64,000 nucleotides of DNA. Source: JABDMH01 sp965223165 (GTDB lineage Bacteria > Bacteroidota > Bacteroidia > Chitinophagales > Saprospiraceae). The DNA lies in assembly GCA_965223165.1 (NCBI GenBank), contig CBDCVQ010000017.1, positions 1-64,000 of the forward strand, written 5' to 3'. Made by a program: the position numbers and the translations under genes. Below, in pieces: positions 1 to 8,086 of the stretch (within the stretch, counting starts at the first letter, position 1; each line of letters opens with the position of its first letter). A model generated the notes under the pieces. That model made no database searches and had not been told where the DNA came from. It saw only the letters and a program-made list of their open reading frames with translations.

Positions 1-743
1 GACCTTGCCCACTACTTCGTCTCGGGGCCGATCCGTGCCGCGAAGAATCCAGGCGACCCCGCTCTTCAGTCGGGGCATTGAGCGGCAGTCCATCCCCCCA
101 CGCATTGGTGAGAAAACGCCGGTTCATGGCATCGAGAGCGGCTTCATATCCCGGCTCCTCAACTCGGATCATCGAGGGATTGTGCACGCCAGTTGCCTCG
201 GCCTGCGGCTTCCAGCCCACCAGCCCCTCTACAAACTCGTGAATGCGCTGTTGCACCGGCGTTAAATCACTCCCCACCAGAAACGGATCGATCGGAAACG
301 TCACCATCGGGGCATCTTGATCAAAGCCCAACCCGGCAAAGGCGTTACGCACGACACCAACAAAATCTTCTCGGGTTACAAGAACCGTCGGTATTCCTCT
401 GCTTTCAATCCTAGCGGCAGCACGGCCGCATGCAGTGGCGCACGCGCCTCAAGAGGCGTTGCCGACGACCACCGCATCGACACCGCGCTCCACCAACATA
501 TCCGCTGTTTCATCGCGGTCCATCAAGGTCGTGCCCATCGGAAATTCGCTCTCCGGAATGACTTCAATACCGCTAAAATTAGCCTCTAAATACTCGCGAA
601 TCATCGGCAAAATCCGATGCGCCTGCCTTCATATCGTCAGATAACATCGCGATATTTTTATTGGTCAACGAATCGAGACGATCGGCGTGCAGACGCGTAA
701 TTTCAGTTGCGCCGGACGGATCAAAGACATTGAGTGAAACCAT
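1..743 (-). pseudogene. UGSC family (seleno)protein, frameshifted, 3' end outside window
   Basis: No single open frame covers this gene, but joining three frames gives one continuous protein. It starts at the ATG at 743, shifts frame near 621 and again at the G run at 57-60, and runs off the window. An in-frame UGA (449-451) falls in the segment reading VVGNAS-UGA-GACATACG, which is where the UGSC family carries selenocysteine ahead of a conserved Cys. The downstream part reads WGDGLPLNAPTEER and, after removal of one G, continues VAWILRGTD, which resembles the family's usual C-terminal region. Known: the family was defined from marine metagenomes with Sec or Cys at this site; its function is unknown and a redox role is assumed. 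Inferred: both frameshifts look like one-base overcalls. The codons and product do not resemble the Bacteroidota genes beyond 1861. Confidence 0.7.
414..429 (-). promoter_or_regulatory. Candidate bacterial SECIS hairpin downstream of the UGA
   Basis: Starting 19 nt after the in-frame UGA, the minus-strand transcript can fold GCGGC/GCCGC around the six-base loop CGUGCU. A second smaller hairpin, GGCG/CGCC, lies directly next to the UGA. Bacterial SECIS elements are short stem-loops at about this distance with a G and U in the apical loop. This is a paper fold only. A GC-rich gene makes such hairpins by chance fairly often. Confidence 0.3.
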
Positions 744-806
744 GGCATGCACCTGTCAGGGTTATTAAGTTGACGATTGACGATTAGAATGAACGACTGG
801 AGATCG

Positions 807-1860
807 TTAGGACACTCCAGCCGAAACCTCCAGAATATCCCACTCGGTTCGGAACTGCTGCTCCATCTGCCGCCGCACCGTCAGCGCCTCAAACGCAGTG
901 GGGAGCTCTACGTCACACCAGCGAATAGGCTGACCTAGCGGTACCTCACGGATGAGCCTCACACCATGCGCCAAGCCAATCGGTAGACCGCCCAACTTTA
1001 AACTATCGGGCGACGGGCATCAGTTTACCCCAAACCGTAAATCCGCCTTCACCATCTAAAACATCACCAGCGGTTAAATCCCGTTTGGCTATGGCCACAA
1101 CATCACCGTGAAACCCAGTCGTACACCCAGTGGCCTCGCCCCGCAAAGCTGCCGACAACACCGACATATTGAGCTCTAGGCCAATCAAATGGTAGGGCTT
1201 GTGCATCGCCGCATATCGTCCGGTATCATCAGTGAGTAAGCCATACTGCTTAAAACAATCTGCGGCATAATCATTTGGCGCCTCTAGCACGACGTACACC
1301 CCCCAGCGCAGGTCGCGATACACCGGACGCCATCTCGCTCGACCGACGAAATGACTTCAACCTGCCCGCTGTGATGCAATTGCCCGCCGACCTCTTGGGG
1401 CCGCAACACGTGCGTCAGATCGTCCGTGCCACACGGCGGAAAGGCTAAGCCATCCGGCGCTGGCGTTAGACCCGTGCATTGGCAATCGCCCGCCATTTCA
1501 ATCGCTGACTTGGTGCCATCGAGAAAGGAGTTGAACATCTGCGAGTTCATGCGGGCTGCCGCCGCCTGCTCAGCCGTCAGCCCATAGTGATCCCAGACCG
1601 TATCCGGGGTTGAGAGGTGATACGACGGCAAATACTTCGTGCCCTTTCCCGCCGCCACGATCTCAAAGCCGCAGGCTCGGCCCCAATCTACTAACTCACA
1701 GGTGAGAGCAGGCTGATCACCATAGGCCATCGAATACACAATCCCCGCCGCTGCCGCCTCCTGCGCCAAGGCTGGTCCCACCAGCACATCCGCTTCGACA
1801 TTCACCATGACAATGTGCTTGCCACGTTGAATAGCAGCCCGCGCATGCGTCACCCCAGCC
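807..1860 (-). pseudogene. SAF-domain NAD(P)-dependent oxidoreductase (COG4091-like), truncated and frameshifted
   Basis: Three overlapping frames join into one homoserine-dehydrogenase-like protein. The N-terminal piece carries GKHIVMVNVEADVLVG and later YGDQPALTCELVDW, typical of the predicted homoserine dehydrogenase / SAF family. The middle piece begins at VYRDLRWGVYVV, and the last piece contains LGGLPIGLAHGV. One missing base near 1329-1331 and one extra base in the C run near 1013-1015 restore a single frame reading through ERDG-RPVYRDL and MPVADSLKLGG. The 5' end is lost: the sequence changes to a cusA reading frame at about 1861, so the Rossmann nucleotide-binding segment is missing. 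UGSC and SAF-oxidoreductase genes lying together on one strand suggest a source other than the Bacteroidota host. Confidence 0.65.
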
Positions 1861-1869
1861 GGGGGATGG
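1855..1869. other. Junction between foreign-looking segment and Bacteroidota sequence
   Basis: On the minus strand the cusA frame reads PVSVDAIP and then stops making sense. From the same point another frame continues as the SAF oxidoreductase (GVTHARAAI). The change occurs in a C-rich stretch at about 1858-1866. No insertion sequence, inverted repeat or target duplication is visible there. Confidence 0.6.
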
Positions 1870-2014
1870 CGTCGACGGACACCGGATCTCGAGGCAGCAC
1901 ATCGATCCCAAAGTCGAAGGGGGCAGTGATCAACCCGCCGACCACGAAGAATAGCAGCAGCAGGTAGGCTACCAGCTTATTCTCTAGGAAAAATCGGATC
2001 AAACGATCGAGCAT
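1861..2014 (-). pseudogene. cusA: 5' fragment of CusA/CzcA-type heavy-metal RND efflux permease
   Basis: The first 51 residues (MLDRLIRFFLENKLVAYLLL onward, then PFDFGIDVLPRDPVSVDAIP) match the start of Bacteroidota CusA-type permeases: an amphipathic start, the first inner-membrane helix, then the periplasmic segment with the DPVxVDAIP signature. Full-length proteins of this family exceed 1000 residues; here the frame ends at the junction near 1861. The gene lies 114 bp downstream of, and on the same strand as, the HYC_CC_PP gene, an arrangement common for metal-efflux loci in this phylum. The truncation is either an assembly chimera or a real disruption. Confidence 0.75.
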
Positions 2015-2128
2015 AGTCAAGTACTTTTCTTTTCAGATTGCACCGTGGCCAAGAGGGCACAGGCATAGACGGAAAGGCACTTTGCCGGTTGGCAGAGTGG
2101 CCCTCATTCAAAAAGAGACAGGACTATG

Positions 2129-2587
2129 CTATAAGAGGAATGACGCCAAAAGGACCGGGATGTCCCGGTCGATCAAGGGCGGTTTGTAATGGATAAAGGT
2201 GGGTGCTTGCCATCGGTCCTTTACTTCAAGCAGATAGCTATGTACGAAGGCAATGACAAATTGGCTCGCTTGCTCGTCCAGAAGTTGCCAGGTGGCAGCC
2301 GGGGCCCACTCGGAGGCCGGTTCAACCTCTATGGTGCGATTGTGACAGCAATCGTCCTTGTCCATGGCGCAGCCGGAGGCAGCCTCCATTTGCTGCGGTG
2401 GGTGATGCGGACAGCCCTTCATGACCACTGCTTTCTCATGGCATTTCTTAGCCTCGCCGAAGAAACTGATAGATTTGAGCTCCTCCTGGCAGTAGTGCAT
2501 GTCCATGGTCCACCCCACCGATGATATCATCACCAAGCAGGCCATTGACAGGGCAAAGACGCGATATGCTAGTGAAAATTGTCGCAC
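2129..2587 (-). CDS. HYC_CC_PP family protein
   Basis: A 152-residue exported protein with an N-terminal hydrophobic signal segment (residues about 8-28). It then shows the three landmarks that name the family: HYC (MHYCQEELKS), a CC pair (DKDDCCHN) and a PP near the end (HYKPPLIDRD). Several further Cys and His residues (KKCHEK, GCPHHPPQQ) suggest metal binding, probably copper or a related ion. Family members are found beside CusA-type efflux genes in Bacteroidota, and here the truncated cusA follows on the same strand. The biochemical role is not established; metal sensing or periplasmic metal handling is an inference from context. Confidence 0.8.
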   Translation of the reverse strand: MRQFSLAYRVFALSMACLVMISSVGWTMDMHYCQEELKSISFFGEAKKCHEKAVVMKGCPHHPPQQMEAASGCAMDKDDCCHNRTIEVEPASEWAPAATWQLLDEQASQFVIAFVHSYLLEVKDRWQAPTFIHYKPPLIDRDIPVLLASFLL

Positions 2588-2686
2588 GTAGGTTGACTAT
2601 TCAGCGCAAAGGTATGACATTTTCTGTGGCCAATGCGTACATGATTTTGTTGCGGACCTTCGAAATCTTGTCGAAACCTTTCCTCT

Positions 2687-4261
2687 TCAACGATTTTCTG
2701 CCACCAACTTGTCCATCTGAGCATCCACCTCATCGAAACGCTGACTGAGTCCTTGGAGTATCTCCGGATGCTCGGCTGAGATATCCCGCATCTCGCTTGG
2801 ATCGTCCTTGATGTGGTAGAGTTCCCATGCTCCACCATTCATGCGGGCGATTTTGTAGTCCCCGGATCTGAACATACGAAACCTGTCCAGTCCAGACATA
2901 AAGTATGCTGGCTCGGGGCGCTCCTCGCCCTTCAGGATGGGCAGCAGAGAGGCCCCGTGCAGTGGTAGGGTAGGATGCCCCTGGATAGTCGCGGGATACG
3001 GCATGTCGAGAATGTCAAGGAAGGTAGGGGCAAGATCGACGACGTGGCCGGGCTGCTGGGTGATACTGTTGGGCTCGATGACTCCCGGCCAGCGGGCGAT
3101 GAAGGGGGTGTGAGAGCCACCCTCGTGACCACACTGCTTGTATTGTCTGTATGGGGTATTACCAAGATTGGCCCAGGTGGAGCGCAAACACCAGTACGAA
3201 CTGTCGGGGCCAGGCTGCACATCCGGTATTTTGTTTGAATAGAAGGGGCATGATCCATTGTCAATCAGGAACATAACCAGCGTATTATCAAGTTTTCCTT
3301 CTGACTCCAACTTGTCCAGGACCCGGCCGATGTTTTGATCCATACGATCGATGATGGCAGCAAACACCGCCATTTCCAGATCCATAGAGTCTTGCTGCTC
3401 TGCGGTCAGGCTCTCCCAAGGGTAGTAGTCCGTATAGCTGGGAATGAGTGGACCTCTAAATTTGTTGCGGTTACCCTCAGGAGCGCTAAGCTTGGTGCCG
3501 GGCGGCAAAACACCCAAGGATTGCATTTTGGCAAAGCGCTCTTGGCGTAGTTGATCCCACCCCACCTTGTACTTGCCGCGGTACTTGGCAATGTCCTCCG
3601 GCCGGGCCTGCAGCGGGTAGTGAGCGGCATGGTAGGGAAGATAAAGGAAGAATGGATCCTCCTTCTCAAACGCTTCATCCAGCCACCGAATGGCATAGTC
3701 CGTGATGAAGTCGGTCTTGTACATGGGGGCGCGTTCGTATTCGATCTCCTCAGCTTCAATCTGTCGACCTTCGAGGTAGAAGGGCCGTTCAAACTTTCCA
3801 GAGGGAGGAAGGAAGTACTCGGTGGTGGCCCAAAAGTAGAAGGAATGGTCAAACACGTTTTCCGCCTTGCAATAGTCCGGCACCCAATCGTCAAAGTGCT
3901 CTTTGCCACTCATGATATTGTAGTACCCAGCCGCCTTGGTCAATTGGGCGAGGTGTACGGCACCCTTCCCCCCTTCGTATAGCCCTGTCAACATGGTGGA
4001 GCGGGTGGGATTGCACTTGGCCATATTGTAGAAGGTGGCAAATCGCAGGCCTTCGGCGGCCAGCCGATCGATGTGTGGTGTCGCAATTTCGCCACCATAG
4101 CAACCGATATCCGAAATGCCAATGTCGTCAGCGATGATCAGTAGGATATTTGGACGATTTGCTGTCTCCTGGCTGCAGGCCAGACCAGCGAGCGCAACGA
4201 GTAGGAGTGATGTGAGCCGTCGCACACGCAACAGGTACCCTGCGGGGGGCGCCAAGATCAT
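2687..4261 (-). CDS. Type I sulfatase (lipoprotein)
   Basis: An arylsulfatase-like enzyme of the alkaline-phosphatase superfamily that hydrolyses sulfate esters. The start at 4261 gives a lipoprotein signal ending in the lipobox LAGLAC; an upstream ATG at 4312 only adds an unlikely leader. The metal-binding start of the fold is LLIIADDIGISDIGC, and the catalytic motif C-x-P-x-R is present as CNPTRS, so the Cys should be converted to formylglycine by an unlinked maturase. Further landmarks are IDNGSCPF and GGSHTPFIARWPG. The gene is divergent from the next sulfatase, with about 130 bp between starts that must hold both promoters. The substrate is unknown, probably a sulfated polysaccharide given the SusCD locus in the window. 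Confidence 0.9.
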   Translation of the reverse strand: MILAPPAGYLLRVRRLTSLLLVALAGLACSQETANRPNILLIIADDIGISDIGCYGGEIATPHIDRLAAEGLRFATFYNMAKCNPTRSTMLTGLYEGGKGAVHLAQLTKAAGYYNIMSGKEHFDDWVPDYCKAENVFDHSFYFWATTEYFLPPSGKFERPFYLEGRQIEAEEIEYERAPMYKTDFITDYAIRWLDEAFEKEDPFFLYLPYHAAHYPLQARPEDIAKYRGKYKVGWDQLRQERFAKMQSLGVLPPGTKLSAPEGNRNKFRGPLIPSYTDYYPWESLTAEQQDSMDLEMAVFAAIIDRMDQNIGRVLDKLESEGKLDNTLVMFLIDNGSCPFYSNKIPDVQPGPDSSYWCLRSTWANLGNTPYRQYKQCGHEGGSHTPFIARWPGVIEPNSITQQPGHVVDLAPTFLDILDMPYPATIQGHPTLPLHGASLLPILKGEERPEPAYFMSGLDRFRMFRSGDYKIARMNGGAWELYHIKDDPSEMRDISAEHPEILQGLSQRFDEVDAQMDKLVAENR

Positions 4262-4389
4262 GTCGACACATTTAGTCCATGTTTGGGTTGCCGATGTCAG
4301 CGAGTGTTGCATGTCCAGCGATTTTCAGCAAAATAGAAAAAAGGGAGCACTGCCTTTTGACGTGGTCACTGCGGTATTTTGGCCGCATC

Positions 4390-5823
4390 ATGGACAACCC
4401 TTTGTATTTTGGATGGATGTCGTATCGCATTCTTGTGGTGATCTTGGCGATCGCTTTGTTCTCCTCGAAAGGTTGGTCTCAACAGACTTCGCTACCCAAC
4501 ATTGTGCTTCTTGTGGCTGACGATCTTGGCTATGGGGAGCTGGGTTGTCAAGGCAACACAGACATTCCTACGCCCCATATTGATCGGTTGGCGGCAAATG
4601 GGGTCCGCTTTACCAGCGGTTACGTCTGCAACGCCTATTGCAGCCCTTCGCGGGCCGGGTTTTTGACCGGCCGGTATCCCAACCGCTTTGGATACGAGAC
4701 CAACATGGTGGGGCACCTGAATGAAGACCCTGATTTAGGACTGCCGCCCGAAGAAGTGACCATCCCGGAATACCTTCTGGAGGCGGGCTACGTGTCCGGG
4801 TTGATCGGCAAGTGGCACCTTGGCGGCACCGCCAAATATCATCCCTATCGCCAAGGCTTTGATGAGTTTTTCGGTTTTCTGCATGAGGGCCATTATTTCG
4901 TGCCGCCCCCGTATCAGGGTGTGACTACCATGCTTAGACGTCAGGTATTGCCCGGCGGTGGACAGGGAAGTTGGACTTCCTCCGATGGTCGCTTGATATA
5001 TAGTACCCACATGGGTCATAATGAACCCGACTATGATGCCAACAATCCGATACTGCGCGGTAGCCAACCTGTCGCTGAGCGGCAATACCTGACCGATGCG
5101 ATCACGCGCGAGGCAGTGTCGTTTGTGGAACGTCACCAGGAAGTGCCGTTTTTTCTGTACGTAGCCTACAATGCTGTACACAGTCCCTTGCAGGGAGCGG
5201 AGGCGTATATGTACGAGTTTCGCCACATCGAGGACATCCACCGCCGCATATTTGCTGCCATGCTATCGAACCTCGATGACAGTGTCGGAGAAATCGTCGG
5301 TGCATTGCGAGCGCTCGGTCTGGAGGAGAATACGTTGATTGTCTTCCTTAGCGACAATGGTGGGCCGACCCGAGAGCTGACCTCCAGTAATCTGCCTTTG
5401 CGCGGGGGTAAAGGCCAGTATTATGAGGGTGGTATTCGTGTGCCATTTATCATGCAGTGGAAGAGGGAGTTGCCGGCAGGCCAGACCTTTACGGAGCCAG
5501 TGATTGCCCTGGATCTACTGCCGACCTTTCTCGGAGCGGCCAGAGGAAGGGTAGGGGATGACACCGACGGCGTAAACTTATTGCCTTATTTGAAGGGAAT
5601 AAAGCAAGGCGCTCCCCATGAAACGCTCTATTGGTCCTATCGGGGCAAGATGGCCCTGCGGCAAGGTAATCTCAAATTGGTCCAGGATCGGCCGGATCAA
5701 CCGATGGAGCTATACGATCTCCGCACCGATATCGGCGAATCTAAAAATCTGGCCACGAAAAATCCTATTGCCTTCGAGGCCTTGCGTAAGAAGTGGATGG
5801 CTTGGAAGCAAACCATGCCGTGA
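4390..5823 (+). CDS. Type I sulfatase (secreted)
   Basis: A second arylsulfatase-family enzyme and the only plus-strand gene in this part of the window. Starts at 4390 or 4417 both give a signal peptide ending near SSKGWSQQ; the upstream ATG at 4279 adds a segment with no resemblance to a signal. The fold starts with VLLVADDLGYGELGCQG, the formylglycine motif is CSPSR, and LSDNGGP and GGIRVPFIMQW carry the usual metal and substrate-site segments. It resembles N-acetylglucosamine-6-sulfatase or arylsulfatase A relatives in general layout, but the substrate cannot be set from sequence alone. A repeat-filled stretch follows its stop codon and separates it from the convergent third sulfatase. Confidence 0.9.
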   Translation: MDNPLYFGWMSYRILVVILAIALFSSKGWSQQTSLPNIVLLVADDLGYGELGCQGNTDIPTPHIDRLAANGVRFTSGYVCNAYCSPSRAGFLTGRYPNRFGYETNMVGHLNEDPDLGLPPEEVTIPEYLLEAGYVSGLIGKWHLGGTAKYHPYRQGFDEFFGFLHEGHYFVPPPYQGVTTMLRRQVLPGGGQGSWTSSDGRLIYSTHMGHNEPDYDANNPILRGSQPVAERQYLTDAITREAVSFVERHQEVPFFLYVAYNAVHSPLQGAEAYMYEFRHIEDIHRRIFAAMLSNLDDSVGEIVGALRALGLEENTLIVFLSDNGGPTRELTSSNLPLRGGKGQYYEGGIRVPFIMQWKRELPAGQTFTEPVIALDLLPTFLGAARGRVGDDTDGVNLLPYLKGIKQGAPHETLYWSYRGKMALRQGNLKLVQDRPDQPMELYDLRTDIGESKNLATKNPIAFEALRKKWMAWKQTMP

Positions 5824-5905
5824 CCAGTGGAGTTCGATGGAGAAAGAGCAGGAAGATGTGAAACTCCACCAGCCTGGACTTTCAAATCACTGGGGATGAT
5901 CGAGC

Positions 5906-6087
5906 TTCACCGCAAAGGACGCTACGGGTTTTGATTCACCGCAAAGGACGCTACGGGTTTTGATTCACCGCAAAGGACGCAAAGGTTTTCGCAAAGGACG
6001 CTAAGGGTTTCGATTCACCGCAAAGGACGCAATGGTTTTCGCGAAGGACGCAGCCGCAATTTTATTGACGCATTGCCATTGAAATTG
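5906..6087. repeat. 9-bp-periodic repeat array, first block
   Basis: The block opens with two identical 29-bp units at 5906-5934 and 5935-5963 (TTCACCGCAAAGGACGCTAC, then GGGTTTTGA). It continues with variants built on the core CGCAAAGGA. The last 124 bp (5964-6087) recur unchanged, as far as can be read, at 6151-6274. It contains short open frames but nothing resembling a protein. Confidence 0.85.
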
Positions 6088-6150
6088 AAATCGGTGGCAA
6101 AACACGTTGTGACTTACGAAAATCCTTGCATCACTTTAGGTGGGACTAGC

Positions 6151-6274
6151 TTCACCGCAAAGGACGCAAAGGTTTTCGCAAAGGACGCTAAGGGTTTCGA
6201 TTCACCGCAAAGGACGCAATGGTTTTCGCGAAGGACGCAGCCGCAATTTTATTGACGCATTGCCATTGAAATTG
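6151..6274. repeat. 124-bp direct repeat, second copy
   Basis: This is a copy of 5964-6087, separated from it by 63 bp of unrelated sequence. It ends one base before the stop codon (6276-6278, minus strand) of the third sulfatase. The repeat therefore abuts the 3' end of that gene without altering it. Confidence 0.85.
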
Positions 6275-6275
6275 C

Positions 6276-7967
6276 TCAAGGCCTCGGCACAATACCGGTA
6301 CGCTCCGCCCAGACCTGCCACATATCAGCCATTTGCCGCACCAACGCGGGGTTGTCCGTAGCTAGATCGTTCATCTCGGTACGGTCCAACGCCATGTCAA
6401 ACAGCTCCCAATGTTGGTGCTCCAATCGATCAATTTTATCCCAGATAAAGGAATGCCTTTTGGAGGCCTTGGAAATCAACTTCCATTTGCCCATGCGGAC
6501 GGCGCGATTGCCTTCGTGCTCCCAGTAGATGGCCTCCCGCTCGATAGCGCCATCGTCAAATAGCGGGACCAGGCTGATGCCTTCTAAGGGTTTGATCGGC
6601 TGGTTTCTATATTGGTCAGGATAAGTAGCGCCGGCGACATCCACGCAAGTGGCCATGATATCGATGAGGTGCGAGGGCTCATGCACAAAGCGACCGGCAC
6701 GGGGTATGCCATCCGGCCAGTGGACGACCAACGGTGTGGAGATGCCCCCTTCGTGGACCCAATGCTTGTACTCTCGAAATGGCGTATTGCTGGCATTGGC
6801 CCAGTTGAGACCGTAAGCGGTGTAGCCGTCAGGAGGTCCCGGCCAACCTTCTCGCATTACCTTGACGGGTTTGCCGTCTCGCGTGACCTTGGGCACCATG
6901 AGCGTTTGGATTTCTCCGGGCTGCATGGGCACCATTTCCTCCTCCGGGACCTGGTTGACCCAGCGCAATTCTTCGGCGCAGGCACCATTGTCCTGCAGGA
7001 AGAAGATAAGGGTATTGTCCAATTCTCCCGCTGCTTCCAGGGTCGCGACCACCCGGCCAATGCCTTGGTCCATCAGATCGACCATGGCCGCATAGACCTC
7101 CATGTTGGCCAACTCCCAGGCACGATCCCTGACATCGTCACTCCATGGTTCGACAAAAGAATCCCTGGGGGTCATCTGCCATTTCTCATCAATCAGGCCC
7201 ATGTCGATCATGCGGGCGTAACGGCTTTGGCGCAGCGCATCCCAACCCGCATCGTATCTCCCCTTGTACTTGACCACGGCATCAGCGGGCGCGTGCATGG
7301 GCCAGTGGGCAGCCGTGTAGGAGAGGTATAAGAAGAAGGGCCGCTCGTCCGTGTGGGTCTGGATGCATTCGACAGCGTAGTTGGTAAAGTCGGTAGTGCA
7401 ATAAAATCCCTCTCTTGGAGCCACGTACGCATTGTCGAGAGTCAACGACCTTGGATCATATAAGCTGCCTGCCCCGGATATCATGCCGAAAAACTTATCG
7501 AAGCCACGCTGTCTAGGCCAGTTCTTCTTGTCCGGATCGTCGATGACGTACGGAGTGACATGCCACTTGCCTGACATATAGGTGGCATAACCGTTGCTTT
7601 TCAGCACCTCCGCGATGGTGAGCACATCATCTCGCAGATCGCCTCGGAATGCTGGGGTCCCTCGGTCATTAACCATATGCCCCACGCCCGCCTGCTGCGG
7701 ATACACCCCGGTGAGGAGCGAGGCCCGTGTGGGACAACATCTGGCGGTATTGTAAAACTGGGTAAAACGCAAGCCTCCTGCTGCCAGCCGGTCCAGATGG
7801 GGCGTTTCTATTTCGCCGCCATAGCAGCCGATGTCCGAATACCCCATATCGTCACCCATGATCAAAATGATGTTGGGCGGACCGGTTGCCTGCTGGCTTT
7901 CTGACGACTGGCAACTGGAGTAAAAGGCAAAAATTAGGGGAAGGAGGGTAAATCTCAATATTTGCAT
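6276..7967 (-). CDS. Type I sulfatase (lipoprotein)
   Basis: A 563-residue arylsulfatase-family enzyme. The lipoprotein signal ends at the lipobox AFYSSC (Cys19). The metal site begins at LIMGDDMGYSDIGC and the formylglycine motif is C77-C-P-T-R81 (TARCCPTRAS), an unusual double Cys of which the first fits C-x-P-x-R. LQDNGACAE and GGISTPLVVHWPDG are the other characteristic segments. Its length and the insert around residues 200-260 resemble the first sulfatase more than the second, so the two minus-strand genes are likely paralogues that now flank a divergent relative. Convergent with the plus-strand sulfatase across the repeat array. Substrate unknown. Confidence 0.9.
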   Translation of the reverse strand: MQILRFTLLPLIFAFYSSCQSSESQQATGPPNIILIMGDDMGYSDIGCYGGEIETPHLDRLAAGGLRFTQFYNTARCCPTRASLLTGVYPQQAGVGHMVNDRGTPAFRGDLRDDVLTIAEVLKSNGYATYMSGKWHVTPYVIDDPDKKNWPRQRGFDKFFGMISGAGSLYDPRSLTLDNAYVAPREGFYCTTDFTNYAVECIQTHTDERPFFLYLSYTAAHWPMHAPADAVVKYKGRYDAGWDALRQSRYARMIDMGLIDEKWQMTPRDSFVEPWSDDVRDRAWELANMEVYAAMVDLMDQGIGRVVATLEAAGELDNTLIFFLQDNGACAEELRWVNQVPEEEMVPMQPGEIQTLMVPKVTRDGKPVKVMREGWPGPPDGYTAYGLNWANASNTPFREYKHWVHEGGISTPLVVHWPDGIPRAGRFVHEPSHLIDIMATCVDVAGATYPDQYRNQPIKPLEGISLVPLFDDGAIEREAIYWEHEGNRAVRMGKWKLISKASKRHSFIWDKIDRLEHQHWELFDMALDRTEMNDLATDNPALVRQMADMWQVWAERTGIVPRP

Positions 7968-8086
7968 GGGCAGTGCGATCGGAAAGTGATGAATAAAAGC
8001 GCTAACTCCAACAAGGAGAAGATAGGTATTTAGCCGTGAATATGGATGCCGTCAGGCCGGGCATAGCCGACCATGAAGTAGGGGAG

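Noticed and set aside
1..743. Reassigned stop codon (UGA as Trp) in the first gene
   Set aside because: All other genes in the window use ordinary codons and end at UGA, UAA or UAG; the UGA sits exactly at the known Sec position of the family.
3551..3982. Plus-strand frames inside the first sulfatase
   Set aside because: They lie opposite a well-supported sulfatase reading frame with intact catalytic motifs.
5906..6274. CRISPR array
   Set aside because: Units are directly adjacent or nearly so, lack unique spacers of constant length, and no cas gene is present.
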